DNA from: CADEED01 sp964444835
GTDB lineage: Bacteria > Pseudomonadota > Gammaproteobacteria > Steroidobacterales > Steroidobacteraceae
Direction of reading: 5' to 3'
NCBI GenBank assembly: GCA_964444835.1
Contig: CAYUIT010000010.1
Location: 1-64,000, forward strand
Length of the DNA stretch: 64,000 nucleotides
Each line of letters begins with the position of its first letter. Positions within the stretch are counted from its first letter, which is position 1. The notes below the pieces were generated by a model, which saw nothing but the letters and a program-made list of their open reading frames with translations, searched no databases and was not told the DNA's origin. Positions 8,548 through 17,894 of this stretch are shown here, piece by piece. Made by a program: the position numbers and the translations under genes.

Positions 8548-9820
8548 GCGCATGCGGCAGCCACAGTGACAACTGCGGCACGAACGTCACGGCTAACACC
8601 ACGACGAGCGCCGCGAAGTAGAACGGCCAGATTGAACGCAGCGCTTGGGTCACCGAGATCTTGCCGATCGCGGCGCCGACAAATAGCACCGAGCCTACGG
8701 GTGGCGTGATCAAGCCGACGCCTGCGGTCAGGATCATCACCACACCAAAGTGCACGGGATCGACGCCGTAGGCTTTGGCGACGGGCAAGAAGATTGGCGT
8801 GCAAATGATGATCTGCGGCGCGAGATCCATGAACGTGCCGAGCACTAACAGCGACAGCACGATCAACAACAGAATCACCACGCGCTCATCGGAGAAAGCA
8901 CGCAGCGCATCGACCACCGCCGCAGGCACTTGCAAGTACGCTAACAACCAGCCGAAGCTCGCCGCCGCACCGATCACGAACAAAATCAGCCCAGTGGTAC
9001 GGGCAGCGCCGGCAGCGGCTTCGAGGAAGCCCGCGAGCGTGAGGCCGCGATACACGAGCAGCGAAACGACGAGCGCGTAAGCCACCGCGATGGCGGCGCT
9101 CTCGATGGCGGTGAAAATGCCCGCGCGGATACCGAAGAAGATCAGGGCGACCAGCAACAGGCCGGGCAGCGCGGCGACCAAGCGCCTCGCCACTTCACGC
9201 AAGCCCGGGAAGATCTCGACGGCATAACCACGCTTGGCGGCGATCACGCGCGTCGTGATCATCAACACCACCATCATCAACAGCGCCGGGATGATGCCCG
9301 CGGCAAACAGATCGGCGATGGAGATCGAGCCGCCCGCCGAAGCCGAGAACAAAATCAAATTGTGCGACGGCGGCACGAGCAGCGCGACGAGCGCGGCCGT
9401 GATCGACACGTTCACGGCAAAATCGCGATCGAAGCCGCGCTTGACCATCTGCGGGATCATCGTGCCACCGACCGCCGACACATCGGCGATCGCGGAGCCC
9501 GAGACACCGCCGAACAACAATGAGGCGACCACGTTGATCTGCCCGAGACCCCCGCGGAAGTGACCGACGAGCGAGGACGCCAACCCGATGAGTCGGTCGG
9601 AGATGCCGCCGCGCATCATCAGTTCACCCGCGAACACGAACAGCGGGATAGCTAACAACGAGGCGGAGCCCGCGACCGCCACCGTCTGTTGCACGACAAC
9701 AATAGCGGGGAGATCGAGATAGAGAACGGTGGCCAGTGCTGCCGCGATGAGCGCAAAGCCCACGGGCACGCCGAGTACTAACAAAACCGCGAAAACGCCA
9801 AACAAGATACCCGTGGCCAT
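8540..9820 (-). CDS. dctM: TRAP transporter large membrane subunit (DctM)
   Basis: A 426-residue, very hydrophobic protein with about 12 predicted membrane segments, the normal length for DctM. Family marks include GVPVGFALI near residue 20, FVFAGELMMRGGIS, VNVVASLLFGGVSGSAIADVSAVGGTMIPQM and the C-terminal GLITPPVGSVLFVGAAIG. With DctQ it forms the ion-coupled channel that takes substrate from the periplasmic binding protein. It is the last gene of the hydratase-dctP-dctQ-dctM operon and lies 3 bp after dctQ. Hexuronate or unsaturated digalacturonate is the likely cargo from context. Confidence 0.93.
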   Translation of the reverse strand: MATGILFGVFAVLLVLGVPVGFALIAAALATVLYLDLPAIVVVQQTVAVAGSASLLAIPLFVFAGELMMRGGISDRLIGLASSLVGHFRGGLGQINVVASLLFGGVSGSAIADVSAVGGTMIPQMVKRGFDRDFAVNVSITAALVALLVPPSHNLILFSASAGGSISIADLFAAGIIPALLMMVVLMITTRVIAAKRGYAVEIFPGLREVARRLVAALPGLLLVALIFFGIRAGIFTAIESAAIAVAYALVVSLLVYRGLTLAGFLEAAAGAARTTGLILFVIGAAASFGWLLAYLQVPAAVVDALRAFSDERVVILLLIVLSLLVLGTFMDLAPQIIICTPIFLPVAKAYGVDPVHFGVVMILTAGVGLITPPVGSVLFVGAAIGKISVTQALRSIWPFYFAALVVVLAVTFVPQLSLWLPHALK

Positions 9821-9823
9821 ACG

Positions 9824-10327
9824 TTACTCCGTGGCGTCTGCTGCGCGGAACGTGTGCAAGAAGTGCGCGGCACAGAACAGCGCCATGAGCGCGCCCGCGC
9901 ACGCGAGCGGCACGAACTGCAGCCCTTGCGGTAGTGGTGCGCCCGCGATGGGAATATCCCAGCCGTCGGCGACCAGCCGTGCGGCCCACACGGCGGCGAG
10001 CAGCGCGATTGCGGCGCAGACGAGATGCGCGAAGGCCAAGAGCAAGCGGCGCACGACGCCACGCGCTGTTTGCGGCACGATGTAAAAACCAAAATGTGCG
10101 CCGGCATGCACACCCGCCGCCGCGCCAAACATCATCGCGAAGTTCATGCAGAGCAGCGCGGCGGGCTCCGTCCAACTCGGGGAGTCGTTCAGCACGTAGC
10201 GCGCGAATACTTGCCAACCTTGCACCACGGCCATCGCACACAACGCAACGCCGGCAATCAAAATGCATGCGCGCGCTATATAGCCGAGCACGGTGGGTGT
10301 GCGCTGCCCCTCGTTAGTCTGTGTCAT
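9824..10327 (-). CDS. dctQ: TRAP transporter small membrane subunit (DctQ)
   Basis: A 167-residue protein with four hydrophobic segments. The conserved WQVFARYVLNDSPSWTEPAALLCMNFAMMFGAA stretch at roughly residues 30-63 is the DctQ family signature. It joins DctM in the inner membrane. Its ATG overlaps the dctP stop (ATGA). Confidence 0.92.
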   Translation of the reverse strand: MTQTNEGQRTPTVLGYIARACILIAGVALCAMAVVQGWQVFARYVLNDSPSWTEPAALLCMNFAMMFGAAAGVHAGAHFGFYIVPQTARGVVRRLLLAFAHLVCAAIALLAAVWAARLVADGWDIPIAGAPLPQGLQFVPLACAGALMALFCAAHFLHTFRAADATE

Positions 10328-11319
10328 GCGATCGCTCGGATGCTGTCGTATAGGGCTTTGAGCGTGGGCGAGGTGAGCTCCAGGTTAAGCAACGGCTCAC
10401 TCGCGCGGCGGAACGCCTCGGTATTGACTTCATTGACGGCAACACCATCCGCCGTGACCTTGGCGCGCGAGGCAGCCTCCGCTGCATCCCACCATTCGCG
10501 CATGCGCGGCACGGAGGCGGCCGCGAGTTCGCGCAGACGATCTTGATCGCTGCGAATCAGCTGGTCGTAGCTGCGCTTGGAGATCACGAGCGCCTCGGGT
10601 GAGTAGGAGTGCCGCGTCTCCGACCAGAACCGGGCAACTTCGAACTGCCGCGACGAATCGAAGCTCTTGATGTTGTTCTCCGCGCCATCGATCAAATGTG
10701 TCTGCAAGGCGGAATACACTTCGCCGAAGGCGAGCGGCGTGGGATTGGCGCCGAGCCCGCGCATCAGGTGGATGAATATGTCGGAGGGCGGCACGCGCAG
10801 CTTGAGGCCAACGAGGTCGCTTGGCGTGTGAATCGGGCGCCGCACGTTGTACACGCAGCGCACGCCGGAATCGTAGATGGCGAGTCCTAACAAGCCGCGC
10901 CGCTCGAAGTCGGCGAGAATCTCGCGGCCCGGCGCGCCGTCCATCGCGCGACGCATGTGCGCCGTCGAATCGAACACGTAGGGCATTGCCGCGACTCGCG
11001 TCAGCGGGAATGGGTTATTGATCGCAGCGAAGTTCACCCGCGTGATGTCGATCGCGCCGAAGCGCGTGAGATCGACCGTGTCGCCTTCGCGCCCCAGCTG
11101 GCCGGAGTGATAGACGCGAATGGACACGCGGCCATCGGTCTCGCGCGCGAGTTGCTCGCCGAGCCATTGCACGGCCGCCACCGTTGGGTAGCCGGCGACA
11201 TGCACGTCGGCCGCTGTCAACGTTCGCGGCTTGGGGTTGTTAGCGGCGAGGGCAGCAATGGGCGAGCTCAGCGTGGCGCCGGCAGCGAGAGCTCCAAGAC
11301 AGTCGCGGCGCGTGATCAT
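10324..11319 (-). CDS. dctP: TRAP transporter substrate-binding protein (DctP), Tat-type signal
   Basis: A 331-residue periplasmic solute-binding protein. The N-terminus MITRRDCLGALAAGATLSSPIAALAA has a twin-arginine pattern (TRRDCLG) and an Ala-Leu-Ala-Ala cleavage region, so export by Tat is likely. The DctP fold is shown by ESDGRVSIRVYHSGQLG-type sequence (here ETDGRVSIRVYHSGQLGREGD), GLKLRVPPSDIF and GAENNIKSF. The conserved carboxylate-binding Arg (LKLRVP) fits a uronate-like substrate. The start overlaps the upstream hydratase gene (ATGA). The substrate is inferred from the locus. Confidence 0.92.
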   Translation of the reverse strand: MITRRDCLGALAAGATLSSPIAALAANNPKPRTLTAADVHVAGYPTVAAVQWLGEQLARETDGRVSIRVYHSGQLGREGDTVDLTRFGAIDITRVNFAAINNPFPLTRVAAMPYVFDSTAHMRRAMDGAPGREILADFERRGLLGLAIYDSGVRCVYNVRRPIHTPSDLVGLKLRVPPSDIFIHLMRGLGANPTPLAFGEVYSALQTHLIDGAENNIKSFDSSRQFEVARFWSETRHSYSPEALVISKRSYDQLIRSDQDRLRELAAASVPRMREWWDAAEAASRAKVTADGVAVNEVNTEAFRRASEPLLNLELTSPTLKALYDSIRAIA

Positions 11320-12167
11320 GACGATGCGTTCCCAGCGAGCGGGGCGGCACTCGCGCGCGCCGCCACGGCTCGACAGCGGATCGAATCGATGCCGTCGAAG
11401 ATGGCTTCGCCAAGTTGGCCGACGCGAATGTCGTGGACACCGGTCGAGGCGCCCGTGGTGACGAAGTCACCGGCGCGCAATGCACGCCCGCGACGCGCAT
11501 TGCGTTGCAGTGCGAACGCCAGCGCAGCCAGTGGGCCGCCGGGTAGCGACGCGGCACCACCGCGGCCGACCACATTCCCATCGATGCGACATTCACAGCG
11601 CAAGCTGTCGAGCGAGCGAGCGCGCCAATCCGGCACGGCGGCACCAATGACGAGGCCCGCGTTGTTCCCGAAATCGCTCACGATCGCGGCGGCCCCGAGC
11701 TCATTGATGGTGGCGAGCGGACTGCTCGCGATCTCGATCCCGACGTGCAGTGATGCGACGAGCGACGCCGCTTCGTCGGGGCTCCATTCGAGCTTGTCGG
11801 CAGGTGCGTCGGTGCCGAGTCGGACAATGAACTCGCCTTCGATCGCGGCGAAGCCACCGGCGAACACATCGACATCGACGCATTCGTCGGCGTTCAGCAT
11901 TTTGAGCGTGCGCCGAAAGATCGGGCCCACCAAACGTTCTTCGCCGAATCGAGTGCCGAATGGTTCGGGGACCCAACCGACTTTCCAGCCCGCGATATGG
12001 TCGGGCCACAGCGCGATGGCCTCGTCCTGACAGCGATACGCTGTGTCGAGGTCGGCGGGCAAAACACCGGGAAAACCCGCTAAAAATCGCGCGTCGCGAC
12101 GCGCGCTGACGAACTGCTGCGCGATTCCTCGCTCGCGCGGCACGACGCCTGAAACGTTGGCAACCAC
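11316..12167 (-). CDS. MhpD/FAH-like hydratase heading the TRAP operon
   Basis: The protein belongs to the 2-keto-4-pentenoate / 2-oxohept-3-enedioate hydratase group: AGWKVGWVPEPFGTRFGEERLVGPIF, FAAIEGEFIVRL, HVGIEIASSP, SDFGNNAGLVIG and ALRAGDFVTTGASTG. Such enzymes act on 2-keto-enoic acids in the cytoplasm. Its role beside a uronate transporter is not known; a 2-keto-3-deoxy acid or enol intermediate is possible. The first ATG (12221) lies inside the operator and upstream of the likely transcription start, so I place the start at the GTG at 12167, preceded by AGGGGAG, giving about 283 residues. The spacing is short and the start remains uncertain. Confidence 0.78.
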   Translation of the reverse strand: MVANVSGVVPRERGIAQQFVSARRDARFLAGFPGVLPADLDTAYRCQDEAIALWPDHIAGWKVGWVPEPFGTRFGEERLVGPIFRRTLKMLNADECVDVDVFAGGFAAIEGEFIVRLGTDAPADKLEWSPDEAASLVASLHVGIEIASSPLATINELGAAAIVSDFGNNAGLVIGAAVPDWRARSLDSLRCECRIDGNVVGRGGAASLPGGPLAALAFALQRNARRGRALRAGDFVTTGASTGVHDIRVGQLGEAIFDGIDSIRCRAVAARASAAPLAGNASS

Positions 12168-12198
12168 GGGCTCCCCTGACTCAAAGTCTTCGGAACAT

Positions 12199-12229
12199 GG
12201 TATATAGGAAACCGGTGTCATTTACAATC
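12199..12229. promoter_or_regulatory. Divergent promoter region with LacI-family operator (TRAP operon / pectate lyase)
   Basis: GGAAACCGGTGTCA (12207-12220) is the third copy of the locus operator. For the minus strand, TTGTAA (12227-12222) and TATACC (12204-12199) are spaced by 17 bp with the operator between them, a good promoter for hydratase-dctPQM. For the plus strand, TACAAT (12224-12229) is a possible -10 for the pectate lyase gene. One bound repressor would cover both. Confidence 0.65.
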
Positions 12230-12275
12230 GGTGACGCCAGTGAAACGATTCAACGTGGGCTTGGGAGGCTGCAAA

Positions 12276-13613
12276 ATGACAACCGACTTACGGGCGCACC
12301 GCGCCGCGACACCCGCCTGGTGGGCGGCAGCCACTTCGCTGGTGCTCGTATTCAGCGGCGGCCTGACGCTCGCGGCGCCCGCGACGCCACTCGCTTTTCC
12401 CGGCGCAGTGGGCTGGGCGGCTAACACGCCGGGCGGGCGGGGCGGCGCGATTTTGCGCGTCACGACACTTGCCTCGAGCGGACCGGGATCGTTTGCCGAG
12501 GCGGTGCGCACCAAGGGTCCGCGAATCATCGTGTTCGAAGTGGGCGGGGTCATCGACCTCGGCGAGAAGACCCTGAAGATCAGTGAGCCGTTCGTGACCA
12601 TCGCCGGGCAAACCGCGCCGGCGCCGGGTATCACGCTCATTCGCGGTGGCGTGGACATCGCGACCCACGACGTCATCGTGCGCCACATCCGTGTGCGGCC
12701 GGGCTCCGCAGGCCGGCCGAAGCGCTATGGCAACGACTACGATGCAATCTCGACGCAAGGCGGCGCCTACAACGTCATCGTCGATCATTGTTCGCTGACT
12801 TGGGCGACCGATGAGAACCTGTCGGCGTCAGGCCCGCGATTCGCCGGCGCGACGCCCGATGATTGGCGCAAAGGCACTTCGCACCGCATCACGTTTAGCA
12901 ATAACTTGTTAGCCGAGGGCTTGGCCGATTCAGTGCACGCCAAGGGCGAGCACTCGAAGGGCTCGTTGATCCACGACAACGTCAGCGACATTTTGATCGT
13001 CGGCAATTTGTATGCGCACAACATGGAGCGGAGCCCCTTGTTCAAAGGCGGCGTACGCGGGGCCATCGTCAACAACCTCATCTACGATCCGGGCCCGCGA
13101 GCGATTCACTACAACCTGATTGCAGCCGAGTGGGGTGCGCAGCCCTATCAGGTGGGCGAAATGGCGGTGATCGGCAATGTGCTGCGCGCGGGTCCGTCGA
13201 CACCTAACGACTTGGCGATGATCATGATCGGCGGCTCAGGCGACCTGCGCCTGCACGAGCACGACAACATTGCGGTCGATCGGTTAGGGCGCCCGTTACC
13301 GATGCGCGGCAGCTACACGACCGCACCGATTCGCGTCACGCCATTCACGCCGGGCCCGATTCCCGGTGTCAAACCGCTCACAGCGCGCGACGTGCAGGAC
13401 TATGTCATCCGCAATGCCGGCGCGCGGCCTTGGGATCGCGACCCGATCGACGCGCGGATTGTCGCGAACGTGATCGAAGGACGCGGGGAAATCATCGACA
13501 ACGAGGCCGAAGTCGGCGGTTACCCGGAAGTGGCAGAAACGCGCGCGCCATTCGAGCCTAACGACTGGAATCTCGACGACATGACTCGGCGTGATGGCAA
13601 GGACGCTCGTTGA
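12276..13613 (+). CDS. Secreted pectate lyase, polysaccharide lyase family 1
   Basis: The start at 12276 has GGGAGG seven bases upstream. The product is 445 residues and begins with a basic N-region and a hydrophobic core (WWAAATSLVLVFSGGLTLAA), a Sec signal peptide. The mature protein is a right-handed beta-helix of the PL1 type: GPGSFAEAV, RIIVFEVGGVIDL, VTIAGQTAPAPGITLIRGG, VIVRHIRVRPG, DHCSLTWATDENLS and FSNNLLAEGL. It cleaves polygalacturonate by beta-elimination in the periplasm or outside, giving the unsaturated uronides that KduI and KduD process. An in-frame ATG at 12231 would add 15 residues before the signal peptide. It runs convergent with the carboxylesterase gene 7 bp away. Confidence 0.9.
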   Translation: MTTDLRAHRAATPAWWAAATSLVLVFSGGLTLAAPATPLAFPGAVGWAANTPGGRGGAILRVTTLASSGPGSFAEAVRTKGPRIIVFEVGGVIDLGEKTLKISEPFVTIAGQTAPAPGITLIRGGVDIATHDVIVRHIRVRPGSAGRPKRYGNDYDAISTQGGAYNVIVDHCSLTWATDENLSASGPRFAGATPDDWRKGTSHRITFSNNLLAEGLADSVHAKGEHSKGSLIHDNVSDILIVGNLYAHNMERSPLFKGGVRGAIVNNLIYDPGPRAIHYNLIAAEWGAQPYQVGEMAVIGNVLRAGPSTPNDLAMIMIGGSGDLRLHEHDNIAVDRLGRPLPMRGSYTTAPIRVTPFTPGPIPGVKPLTARDVQDYVIRNAGARPWDRDPIDARIVANVIEGRGEIIDNEAEVGGYPEVAETRAPFEPNDWNLDDMTRRDGKDAR

Positions 13614-13619
13614 CGCGTG

Positions 13620-15218
13620 TTAGGTGCCGGCTTGTGTGAACGGCACCTTTGCAAACAACCGCCGCTCCGCACCGCGCGGATCATAGGCGAGCCGCGGCAC
13701 CGCATCGAAGAGCATGGTGGCGCGACGGTCGAGCGTGTAAGGCTCCCACGCCGGTAGTTCATTGTGGTTCGGATTGCCGGTGTGAGCCAGCGCGAGGAAT
13801 GACGCCTGCAGCGCCCGCGAGGTGCTGCGCGCGGCCGCCGCGTTGCCAGTGGTTGAACCCGGCGCGTCCAGCGTGCCAAACACCAGTGGAATGTCGAGCG
13901 TATGGTGTGCGCCCCAGCGGCCCCCGTCGAGCGGCGAGCCGAAATCGAGTTGGTAGGCCCAGGTGCGAGCACCTTGGGCCGCGCGCAGCTCAACTTCGAT
14001 GAGGGCGCCGCGCCAGGAGCGGGACGCCGTCGTAGCCGCGAAGAAAACATCACTCGGCGAGTAGTGAGGGTACAGCTCACGATACGTTGCAATCACCACG
14101 CCTGGATCGATGTCGACCCGCATCTCGCTCGCGAGGCGCGATGGCAGATCGGCCCAGTCGAGCGCGAACGTGCTCGGATCGCCGCGCCCAATCAACGAGC
14201 GCGTTTCGTCGCGCGTGTTGCCGAGGATCATCGGGATCGACGCCGATTGCGCGGGCGCATCGGGATAGAACGGATGCCGGACGAGCGTGCGCTCGTCGAG
14301 CACGGGACCGAAGTACAAGCTGCCGCGGCCGAGAATCGGATCCGTTGCACCGAGCGCCTCGACAATCCGAGTCGCCGGCACTTGCGCGAGCTCGGCCGCA
14401 CGCGCGACCGGCAGATCGAGCGCGGCTAACAACGTACTAGTCCGGCGGGTGGCGTTTAGTGGGCCGGACGCCGTGACCTGTTGTCCGCTCATCGTTGCGA
14501 CGCGGTGAAACAGGCCTGCTGCCGCGGGTGTGGCCATCAGCGTCGCGATCTTCGCGCCGCCGCCCGATTGGCCGAACAACATGACGCGCTTTGGATCGCC
14601 GCCGAGCAGCGCGGCATGGTCGCGAATCCACTCGAGCGCCAGCACTAAATCGAGTGTTCCCGCGTTACCGCTATTTTGCCACCGGCGCTCGGTCGTTAGC
14701 TGCGCAAGGTACAGATAGCCGAACGCGTTCAACCGATGGTTGAGTGTGATGACGATGACGTTGCCCCGTGCACTCAACGCGGCACCGTCGTAGAGGGGGC
14801 TCGAACCCGAGCCGGTCGCGTAGGCGCCGCCGTGGATGTAAACCATGACGGGCAGCGGTGACGTTGCGCGCTCAGCGGGCGCCCAAACATTGAGAAACAA
14901 GCAGTCTTCGCTCTGCGCGCCCTCGTCGCCACGCTGCGGCGACGCGCTTCCAAAGACCGTGGCCTCGAGCGTGCCGCGCCATGGCGCCGGCGCCTGCGGC
15001 GGCGCGAAGCGATTCGTGCGGGTGTCGGCGCCGTAACGCACGCCGAGATAGACATCGATCCCATCACGGTGTCGGCCGCGTACACGCCCATACTTCGTCC
15101 GGAGGATCGTTTCGCGCCGCGCGGCGAGTGCTCGTGGTGCTAAGCCGCTCGCCACACCGCCGAGCGCCAACGCGGCGCCGAGTGCGGTGCGCCGGCTCAC
15201 AGTAGGGTTGTTAGGCAT
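13620..15218 (-). CDS. Tat-exported carboxylesterase, type B
   Basis: From the ATG at 15218 (MPNNPTVSRRTALGAALALGG) the protein has 532 residues and a twin-arginine signal (SRRTALG). The alpha/beta-hydrolase domain has the oxyanion-hole MVYIHGGAYATG, the paired YDGAALSARGNVIVITLNHRLNAFGYL and the nucleophile elbow FGQSGGG, with AHHTLDIPLVFG supplying the catalytic His region. It is the type B carboxylesterase (pnbA-like) family. In this operon it may remove feruloyl or other ester decorations from pectin, but substrate is inference. Its start overlaps the preceding esterase gene by 8 bp; an open frame continues upstream to 15356 inside that gene and is not used. Confidence 0.85.
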   Translation of the reverse strand: MPNNPTVSRRTALGAALALGGVASGLAPRALAARRETILRTKYGRVRGRHRDGIDVYLGVRYGADTRTNRFAPPQAPAPWRGTLEATVFGSASPQRGDEGAQSEDCLFLNVWAPAERATSPLPVMVYIHGGAYATGSGSSPLYDGAALSARGNVIVITLNHRLNAFGYLYLAQLTTERRWQNSGNAGTLDLVLALEWIRDHAALLGGDPKRVMLFGQSGGGAKIATLMATPAAAGLFHRVATMSGQQVTASGPLNATRRTSTLLAALDLPVARAAELAQVPATRIVEALGATDPILGRGSLYFGPVLDERTLVRHPFYPDAPAQSASIPMILGNTRDETRSLIGRGDPSTFALDWADLPSRLASEMRVDIDPGVVIATYRELYPHYSPSDVFFAATTASRSWRGALIEVELRAAQGARTWAYQLDFGSPLDGGRWGAHHTLDIPLVFGTLDAPGSTTGNAAAARSTSRALQASFLALAHTGNPNHNELPAWEPYTLDRRATMLFDAVPRLAYDPRGAERRLFAKVPFTQAGT

Positions 15219-16242
15219 CAATCCGCGCTCCGAGCTGCTCGCGCGGGTAGAAACCGGCGCGAGCGATCCAATGCAGCGCCAAACGCGGCCACAGCTCGAC
15301 CGGCTTCCCGGCAATTGCTCGTAAACCGAAGCCATGTCCGCCCTCGGCAAACGCATGCAATTCGACCGGTACTCTGGCGGCTAACAACGCCTGGTGTACG
15401 CGCAGCGCATTCGCGAGTGGCACCGACGTATCATCCGCCGCGTGCAGTAGGAAAGTCGGTGGCGCGTCGGACGGCACCTGTTGCTCGAGTGAGTATCGTG
15501 TGATGTCCGCGGCAGCGGGCTTGGGGCCGAGCAGTCTCTGCCGCGAGCCGACGTGCGCGATGTCGGCGTGCATCGAGATGACCGGATAGATCAGCGCTGC
15601 AAAGTCGGGCCGCGCACTCGCGATATCGATCGCATCGACGACGGAATACGCCGCTTCTGCAAACTTGAACGCCAAACTGCCGGCGACATGGCCGCCCGCG
15701 GAGAAGCCGATCACACCGAGGCGCGCGGGATCGATGTCGAGCGAGCGCGCATTCGCTCGCAATAGGCGCAGCGCGCGTTGCGCATCTTGAAGGGGCGCTT
15801 GCGCACCGGCGCGCCAACCGTCGCCTGGCAATCGGTAACGCATGACGGCCACGGTGCAGCCACGCGCCGCGAGCCACCGCGCCATTTCGAAGCCCTCTTT
15901 GTCGATCACGACGTGCGAGTAGCCGCCGCCGGGCGCGATCAAGATCCCGGTGCCAACCGGTCGCGCGGCGCGGAAAATCGTGAGGTGCGGTGTCGCGACG
16001 CTCCGCACGATCCGGTCCCGCAGCCCGTTGACGCGGGGTCGCTCGACGAGCTCTTCGGTGGGCATAGACGCCGCCCCGCCGGGCGGGCCGTCTGGCCACA
16101 GCGGCAGAATCTCCGCTAGATCCGCAGGGTCAAGTGGCGTGACGGTGGCGTTTGCACGCGCGCGGGCCGCGCTGCCTACAACGACGGTGCCGGCTACGCC
16201 TAACAACAGGCCTCGACGATTGATCGCGAGTGACTCGCTCAT
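15211..16242 (-). CDS. Tat-exported alpha/beta-hydrolase, acetylesterase-like
   Basis: A 343-residue protein with a twin-arginine leader (MSESLAINRRGLLLGVAGTVVVG). It has the oxyanion APGGGYSHVVIDKEG, the nucleophile motif GVIGFSAGGHVAGSLA, and catalytic Asp and His in HAADDTSVPL and FAEGGHGFGL. This pattern matches the acetyl xylan esterase / hemicellulose deacetylase type of hydrolases common in plant-polysaccharide loci. Deacetylation of pectin or its side chains is the probable job. Its ATG overlaps the GH43 stop (ATGA). Confidence 0.83.
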   Translation of the reverse strand: MSESLAINRRGLLLGVAGTVVVGSAARARANATVTPLDPADLAEILPLWPDGPPGGAASMPTEELVERPRVNGLRDRIVRSVATPHLTIFRAARPVGTGILIAPGGGYSHVVIDKEGFEMARWLAARGCTVAVMRYRLPGDGWRAGAQAPLQDAQRALRLLRANARSLDIDPARLGVIGFSAGGHVAGSLAFKFAEAAYSVVDAIDIASARPDFAALIYPVISMHADIAHVGSRQRLLGPKPAAADITRYSLEQQVPSDAPPTFLLHAADDTSVPLANALRVHQALLAARVPVELHAFAEGGHGFGLRAIAGKPVELWPRLALHWIARAGFYPREQLGARIDA

Positions 16243-17894
16243 CGAGCGCTACGCCCCGCCGGCAGGGCTGCGTAGCGGGCGTCGCGAAAGTGGGCGACAC
16301 CGTCACCTGAGACATAGATCGCGGGGCGTAGGCTCAGAAAATCCCCGGCCACATTGTGATGATAGCCCGACACTTCCATTTGCACGCCGAAGCGGGTCCA
16401 GCGTCCCGCGTCGACACGGTAGTGAATCGAGACGATGTGGCGGTTGTTAGTGATGCGCAGTTGCAGCCGTTGCCCCATTCCGGGCGGGCTTGCAGCGCGG
16501 CGCTCCGTGCCGTAGCGGTGCATCACGAAGCCGTTCGCATCGAAGCCTAGGCCGCAGTACAGCCGTCGACTGTAGAACAGCAGCACACCGGCGCAAGCAG
16601 CGCCGTCGCGCTCGATATCCACCTCGAACGAGTAGGCATGATCGCCTGCAACGAGGCATAGCGGCGACGCATCGGCAGGGGTGCTGCCTTTGCCGCGCAG
16701 TGTGAGCACGCGCTCGCCCCGCGATAGCCGTTCGCGCTCTTGCGACGCGGGATCATAGAACCGCCATGTCAGGCCCAACCGGTCGGTTGCGAAATCATCT
16801 GACAACGCAATGCCGTGCGTCGGCGGCGCCGCCGCGCTCGGCTGCGAAGTAGAGCGCGCGCGAGGAATTCGCAACGGGCGGCCGAGATCGCCGCCGCGTG
16901 CCTCGAACCAACCGTCCTTGCGCCATGCGATGGGGTCGAGCAAGGTTTGGCGGCCAAGCGTCCAGTAGCCACGCTCGTAGCCGTGATACACCATCCACCA
17001 GCTCGCGTCGGGCGCGGCAATCAACGTCGCGTGACCGCGCGACCACCATGGCTCGTCTGCCGAGCGTGTACGCACGATCGGGTTGTTAGGCGCATGTTCC
17101 CACGGGCCGTGGATCGAGCGCGAGCGCGCGGCGATCACCATGTGGCCAGTCGGGGGCCCCGCCGTGCCGCCGACGGCAGTGATCATGTAGTACCAACCGT
17201 CGCGCTGCAGAATCTTCGGACCTTCCGGTGAGAACGATTCGACGTCCCAGTCGTCGGGATAGCGCCACGGGTCGTACACATGCTCCACGGCGCCCGCGAG
17301 TGCGAGTCCGTCGGCACTCAAGCGGACGCGATCGCCACCGCTCAGGAACAAGTAACGCTCGCCGTCTTCACCCACGGCATGACCCGGGTCGATGTGCTTG
17401 GGCAGCCCGAGGCCGACCGGCTCACTCCACGGCCCATCGATCGCAGAGGCGTGAACAACGTAAATGTCGCGCTTGGCGGGTGTGCGTGCGTGAAAGTAGA
17501 TATAGAACCGGTCTTTGTGTTTACAAATCTCGGGCGCCCATACGGAACCCACCGGTGTGCGCAAGGTCGCGATGCGCGGTTGCCAATTGACGAGGTCGCG
17601 CGAGTGCCACACCACAAGCCCCGGGACGGCATCGAACGAGGAACAGACTAGGTAGTAGTCAGCACCGTCGCGAACGATAGAAGGATCGGCGTAGTCACCC
17701 GCGAGGATGGGGTTCAGAAACCGGCCATTGCCCAAATCTGCGCGCCGTTGATTCTCGATACCTCGCGGCCACTCGAGTTCGGGCGCACAGCCGGCGCCGG
17801 CTGTCGTGGCGCGCGCCGCCTCCGCGGTGCTGGTCAGCACGCCGCCGACGGCGCCAAACGCGGTGAGTGCGGTCCGTCGGCTGATGCGCGTCAT
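16239..17894 (-). CDS. Tat-exported GH43 family glycosidase
   Basis: A 551-residue protein with a twin-arginine leader (MTRISRRTALTAFGAVGG). The five-bladed propeller of GH43 is shown by GDYADPSIVRDG (Asp70 the likely general base), SVWAPEICKHKDRFYIYF, KHIDPGHAVGEDGERYLF (pKa-modulating Asp) and VESFSPEGPKI (likely acid Glu). The last 180 residues form a beta-sandwich accessory domain (YSFEVDIERDG, GLGFDANGFVMHRYG). GH43 enzymes release arabinose, xylose or galactose from side chains, here probably of pectin. It sits between eda and the esterase with four-base overlaps at both ends. Confidence 0.88.
   Translation of the reverse strand: MTRISRRTALTAFGAVGGVLTSTAEAARATTAGAGCAPELEWPRGIENQRRADLGNGRFLNPILAGDYADPSIVRDGADYYLVCSSFDAVPGLVVWHSRDLVNWQPRIATLRTPVGSVWAPEICKHKDRFYIYFHARTPAKRDIYVVHASAIDGPWSEPVGLGLPKHIDPGHAVGEDGERYLFLSGGDRVRLSADGLALAGAVEHVYDPWRYPDDWDVESFSPEGPKILQRDGWYYMITAVGGTAGPPTGHMVIAARSRSIHGPWEHAPNNPIVRTRSADEPWWSRGHATLIAAPDASWWMVYHGYERGYWTLGRQTLLDPIAWRKDGWFEARGGDLGRPLRIPRARSTSQPSAAAPPTHGIALSDDFATDRLGLTWRFYDPASQERERLSRGERVLTLRGKGSTPADASPLCLVAGDHAYSFEVDIERDGAACAGVLLFYSRRLYCGLGFDANGFVMHRYGTERRAASPPGMGQRLQLRITNNRHIVSIHYRVDAGRWTRFGVQMEVSGYHHNVAGDFLSLRPAIYVSGDGVAHFRDARYAALPAGRSAR

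Noticed and set aside
15219..15356. N-terminal extension of the type B carboxylesterase
   Set aside because: The added 46 residues lie in the esterase gene and would precede an intact twin-arginine leader.
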